A stretch of 7,127 bases of DNA, taken from the NCBI GenBank assembly GCA_027450125.1, contig DAIDKG010000362.1, forward strand, positions 1-7,127, given 5' to 3'. The notes under the pieces are model-generated. The model saw nothing but the letters and a program-made list of their open reading frames with translations. It searched no databases and was not told the DNA's origin. The DNA comes from Bordetella sp. Lineage in GTDB: Bacteria; Pseudomonadota; Gammaproteobacteria; Burkholderiales; Burkholderiaceae_B. Shown one piece after another: positions 5,840 through 7,127 of the stretch. Position 1 is the first letter of the stretch. Each line of letters opens with the position of its first letter. Made by a program: the position numbers and the translations under genes.

Positions 5840-6943
5840 TTACCGCCCGGACTTGAGCTCGGACCACAGGCGGGTCTGCAAGCGCAGGATGCTCAAGGGC
5901 AGCGCCTTGATGACAAAGAGCGTCTTGGCCACTTCCGGCGTGGGATAGATCTCGGGATTGTCGGCTACCTCCTTGACCACGTACTTGCGCGCCTCTTTGT
6001 TGGCGTTGGGATAGAACATGGTGTTGGTGATGGCCGCATGCACCTGGGGGGTTTCGATATAGTTGATGAAGGCCATCGCATTCTGGGGGTGCGGCGCGTC
6101 CTTGGGGACGACCATCACGTCGAACCAGGCCGGCGCGCCGCCCTTGGGAATGAAGTAATTGATGTCATAGGGCTTCTTGGCCTGGCGGGCGCGGTGGCGG
6201 GCGATCATCACGTCGCCCGAGTAGCCGTAGACCATGCACAGGTCGCCGGAAGCCATCTCGTCGATGTAGCCCGAGGAATTGAATTCACGGATGTAGGGGC
6301 GGATCTTCATGAGCACCTGCATCGCCGCCTTGTAGTCGTCGGGATTGGTGCTGTTGGGATCCTTGCCCAGGTAGTGCAGTACGGCCGGGAAGACCTGGGC
6401 AGCCTCGTCGAGCATGGAGATGCCGCAGTCCTTGAGCTTGGCGGCGTTTGCTGGGTTGAAAAGCATGTCCCAGCTGGCCAGATCGGCCTTGTCGCCCAGG
6501 CGCTTCCTGACCTCGGTTACGTTGTAGCCGAGGCCGTCAGTCCCCATGCCCCAGGGCACGGCGTACTGGTTGCCGGGATCGACCGAGGCCACCAGGGCCA
6601 TGATGGCGGGATCCTCGTATTTCAGGTTGGGCATGTTGGCCTTGTCCAGCTTCTGGAACAGGCCGGCCTGGATCTGGCGCGCGACGTAGTTGGTGGACGG
6701 CACCACCACGTCGTAGCCGGTATGCCCCGTCAGGAGCTTGGCCTGCAGGACGTCGTTGCTGTCGTAGACGTCATAGCGGACCTTGATGCCGGTCAACCGC
6801 TCGAAACCCGGAATCGTATCGGGCGCGGTGTAGTCGGACCAGTTGTAGACGTTGAGAATTTTTTCTTCCGCCGCTGTCGCGCTGAAGGCAGCCAGCGCCA
6901 GGGTTGCCGCGAGTATTGTCGCTGCGTGTTTTCCGAGCTTCAT
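5840..6943 (-). CDS. potF: Polyamine-binding periplasmic protein PotF
   Basis: Periplasmic substrate-binding protein of the importer, 367 residues. The signal peptide (about 1-25) has an n-region MKLGKH, a hydrophobic core and an ATA cleavage site. 'LNVYNWSDYTAPDTI' opens the mature lobe as in PotF, with the pocket residues Trp35, Ser36, Asp37 and Tyr38. Cys173 and Cys236 match the pair that forms a disulfide in E. coli PotF. Asp244 ('GYSGD'), Asp275 ('AWFDV') and Tyr311 ('FYPNANK') match the polyamine-contacting positions Asp247, Asp278 and Tyr314, whereas several other pocket positions differ (see findings). The protein ends in 'TRLWSELKSGR' like PotF. Role: captures a polyamine, probably putrescine or a related diamine, and hands it to PotHI. 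The start is fixed by AGGGGA ahead of the ATG and by the signal peptide. Confidence 0.95.
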   Translation of the reverse strand: MKLGKHAATILAATLALAAFSATAAEEKILNVYNWSDYTAPDTIPGFERLTGIKVRYDVYDSNDVLQAKLLTGHTGYDVVVPSTNYVARQIQAGLFQKLDKANMPNLKYEDPAIMALVASVDPGNQYAVPWGMGTDGLGYNVTEVRKRLGDKADLASWDMLFNPANAAKLKDCGISMLDEAAQVFPAVLHYLGKDPNSTNPDDYKAAMQVLMKIRPYIREFNSSGYIDEMASGDLCMVYGYSGDVMIARHRARQAKKPYDINYFIPKGGAPAWFDVMVVPKDAPHPQNAMAFINYIETPQVHAAITNTMFYPNANKEARKYVVKEVADNPEIYPTPEVAKTLFVIKALPLSILRLQTRLWSELKSGR

Positions 6944-6948
6944 CGTTT

Positions 6949-6954
6949 TCCCCT
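6949..6954 (-). promoter_or_regulatory. Ribosome binding site of potF
   Basis: AGGGGA on the minus strand, 5 nt before the ATG at 6943. It is the first translation start of the operon. Its upstream end touches the 12-bp palindrome at 6954-6965, so any factor or hairpin there could interfere with ribosome entry. Confidence 0.75.
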
Positions 6955-6965
6955 AGTCCGGACTA
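6954..6965. promoter_or_regulatory. Perfect 12-bp palindrome in the potF leader
   Basis: TAGTCCGGACTA is identical on both strands. It directly abuts the potF ribosome binding site and overlaps a -10-like hexamer TATAGT (minus strand, 6967-6962). A second, overlapping dyad is GGAC-GTATA-GTCC just upstream. Placement fits an operator or a short leader hairpin, but no regulator family can be named from this sequence and the match could be chance. Confidence 0.4.
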
Positions 6966-6992
6966 TACGTCCAGGATTTGCCAAAAAGCGGA

Positions 6993-6998
6993 ATGATA
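6993..6998 (-). promoter_or_regulatory. Candidate -10 element of the potF operon
   Basis: TATCAT on the minus strand matches the sigma-70 consensus at five of six positions. The hexamer 16 nt upstream, TTTTCC, is a poor -35. A second candidate -10 is TATAGT at 6967-6962, with no well-spaced -35 (a TTGGCA is only 11 nt away). Both are weak calls, made because this AT-richer island precedes the first gene of the operon. Confidence 0.3.
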
Positions 6999-7004
6999 AA
7001 GCCT

Positions 7005-7020
7005 TTTTCCCCATGGAAAA
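7005..7020. repeat. Inverted repeat upstream of potF
   Basis: TTTTCC-CCAT-GGAAAA has perfect 6-bp arms and a 4-bp centre, located just upstream of the candidate -10. It sits where an upstream regulator could bind, and overlaps the only candidate -35 position. No known operator is recognised. Confidence 0.35.
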
Positions 7021-7057
7021 TCGGGGTAATTCTGGCTGTTGCCTGTCGGCTTTTTTG

Positions 7058-7071
7058 CCGGCGTTCGCCGG
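7058..7071. repeat. GC-rich hairpin CCGGCG-TT-CGCCGG
   Basis: Perfect 6-bp arms separated by TT; as RNA this would be a five-pair stem with a 4-nt loop. A T6 run (7051-7056) lies just before it on the plus strand, so on the minus strand it is followed by As, not Us. It is therefore not an intrinsic terminator for either strand as it stands. The rest of 7021-7127 shows nothing identifiable. Confidence 0.4.
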
Positions 7072-7127
7072 GTTCCGGCGTCGTCAGCGGAGTATGCGGC
7101 CAAGCGGGTCCGCGCCGGCGCGAGGCC

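Noticed and set aside
4711..5856. Open plus-strand frame of 381 codons opposite potG
   Set aside because: It is exactly antisense to an intact PotG with every ATPase motif. Its translation is His/Arg/Leu/Ala-rich low-complexity sequence without a recognisable domain, as expected from the GC-biased complement.
7041..7056. Possible plus-strand terminator: GCC-TGTC-GGC followed by T6
   Set aside because: The stem has only three base pairs and there is no plus-strand gene before it, so it does not support a terminator call.
7013..7127. Plus-strand ATG open to the window end, a possible divergent gene
   Set aside because: Starts with no Shine-Dalgarno, its first 38 codons show no family pattern (Cys/Arg/Pro/Gly-rich), and it begins inside the inverted repeat near the potF promoter. 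Sequence beyond 7127 would be needed to revive it.
1..7127. Mobile element, CRISPR array, toxin-antitoxin or defence cassette
   Set aside because: No transposase, integrase, terminal inverted repeats with target duplication, regularly spaced repeats or small two-gene toxin-antitoxin pattern is visible. Composition is even across the window.

Overview
The window reads as ordinary chromosome from a high-GC betaproteobacterium. Codon usage is strongly GC-biased. The gene families (a PotFGHI-type polyamine ABC importer, a YffB-like ArsC-fold protein, an AAG-type 3-methyladenine DNA glycosylase and RmuC) resemble what is seen in Alcaligenaceae such as Bordetella or Achromobacter. That taxonomic call is an inference from protein style and composition, not from a search. 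I see no insertion sequence, phage gene, tRNA, rRNA or CRISPR array.

Every convincing gene lies on the minus strand, so transcription runs from high to low coordinates. From the right: a noncoding leader (6944-7127) with a candidate -10 element, two dyads and a good ribosome binding site; potF (periplasmic polyamine-binding protein); potG (ATPase); potH and potI (the two permeases); a yffB-like gene; an AAG/MPG-type DNA glycosylase gene; and rmuC. The seven genes are packed as one probable transcription unit (6943 to 569). potF-potG are 4 nt apart, potG-potH, potH-potI and potI-yffB share 4-nt ATGA overlaps, yffB-glycosylase are 12 nt apart, and glycosylase-rmuC share a TGATG junction. A 155-188 bp noncoding stretch with several inverted repeats but no U-tract terminator then separates rmuC from the last gene, an exported NEW3-domain protein cut by the left edge of the window.

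Functionally, PotFGHI would import a polyamine (putrescine or a relative) with energy from PotG. The downstream genes encode a small thioredoxin-fold protein of uncertain role, a base-excision-repair glycosylase for alkylated purines, and RmuC, a membrane-anchored protein thought to limit DNA rearrangements. Grouping polyamine uptake with genome-maintenance genes is the most interesting feature at operon level, but co-transcription and functional linkage are inferred only from spacing.

I did not find a clearly new system. The points worth checking are changes at several ligand-pocket positions of PotF relative to E. coli PotF, a perfect 12-bp palindrome abutting the potF ribosome binding site, a Lys in place of a known active-site Arg in the glycosylase, and the linkage of this repair gene set to the polyamine operon. 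Long plus-strand open frames opposite potG, and opposite the yffB and glycosylase genes, are GC-driven shadows.
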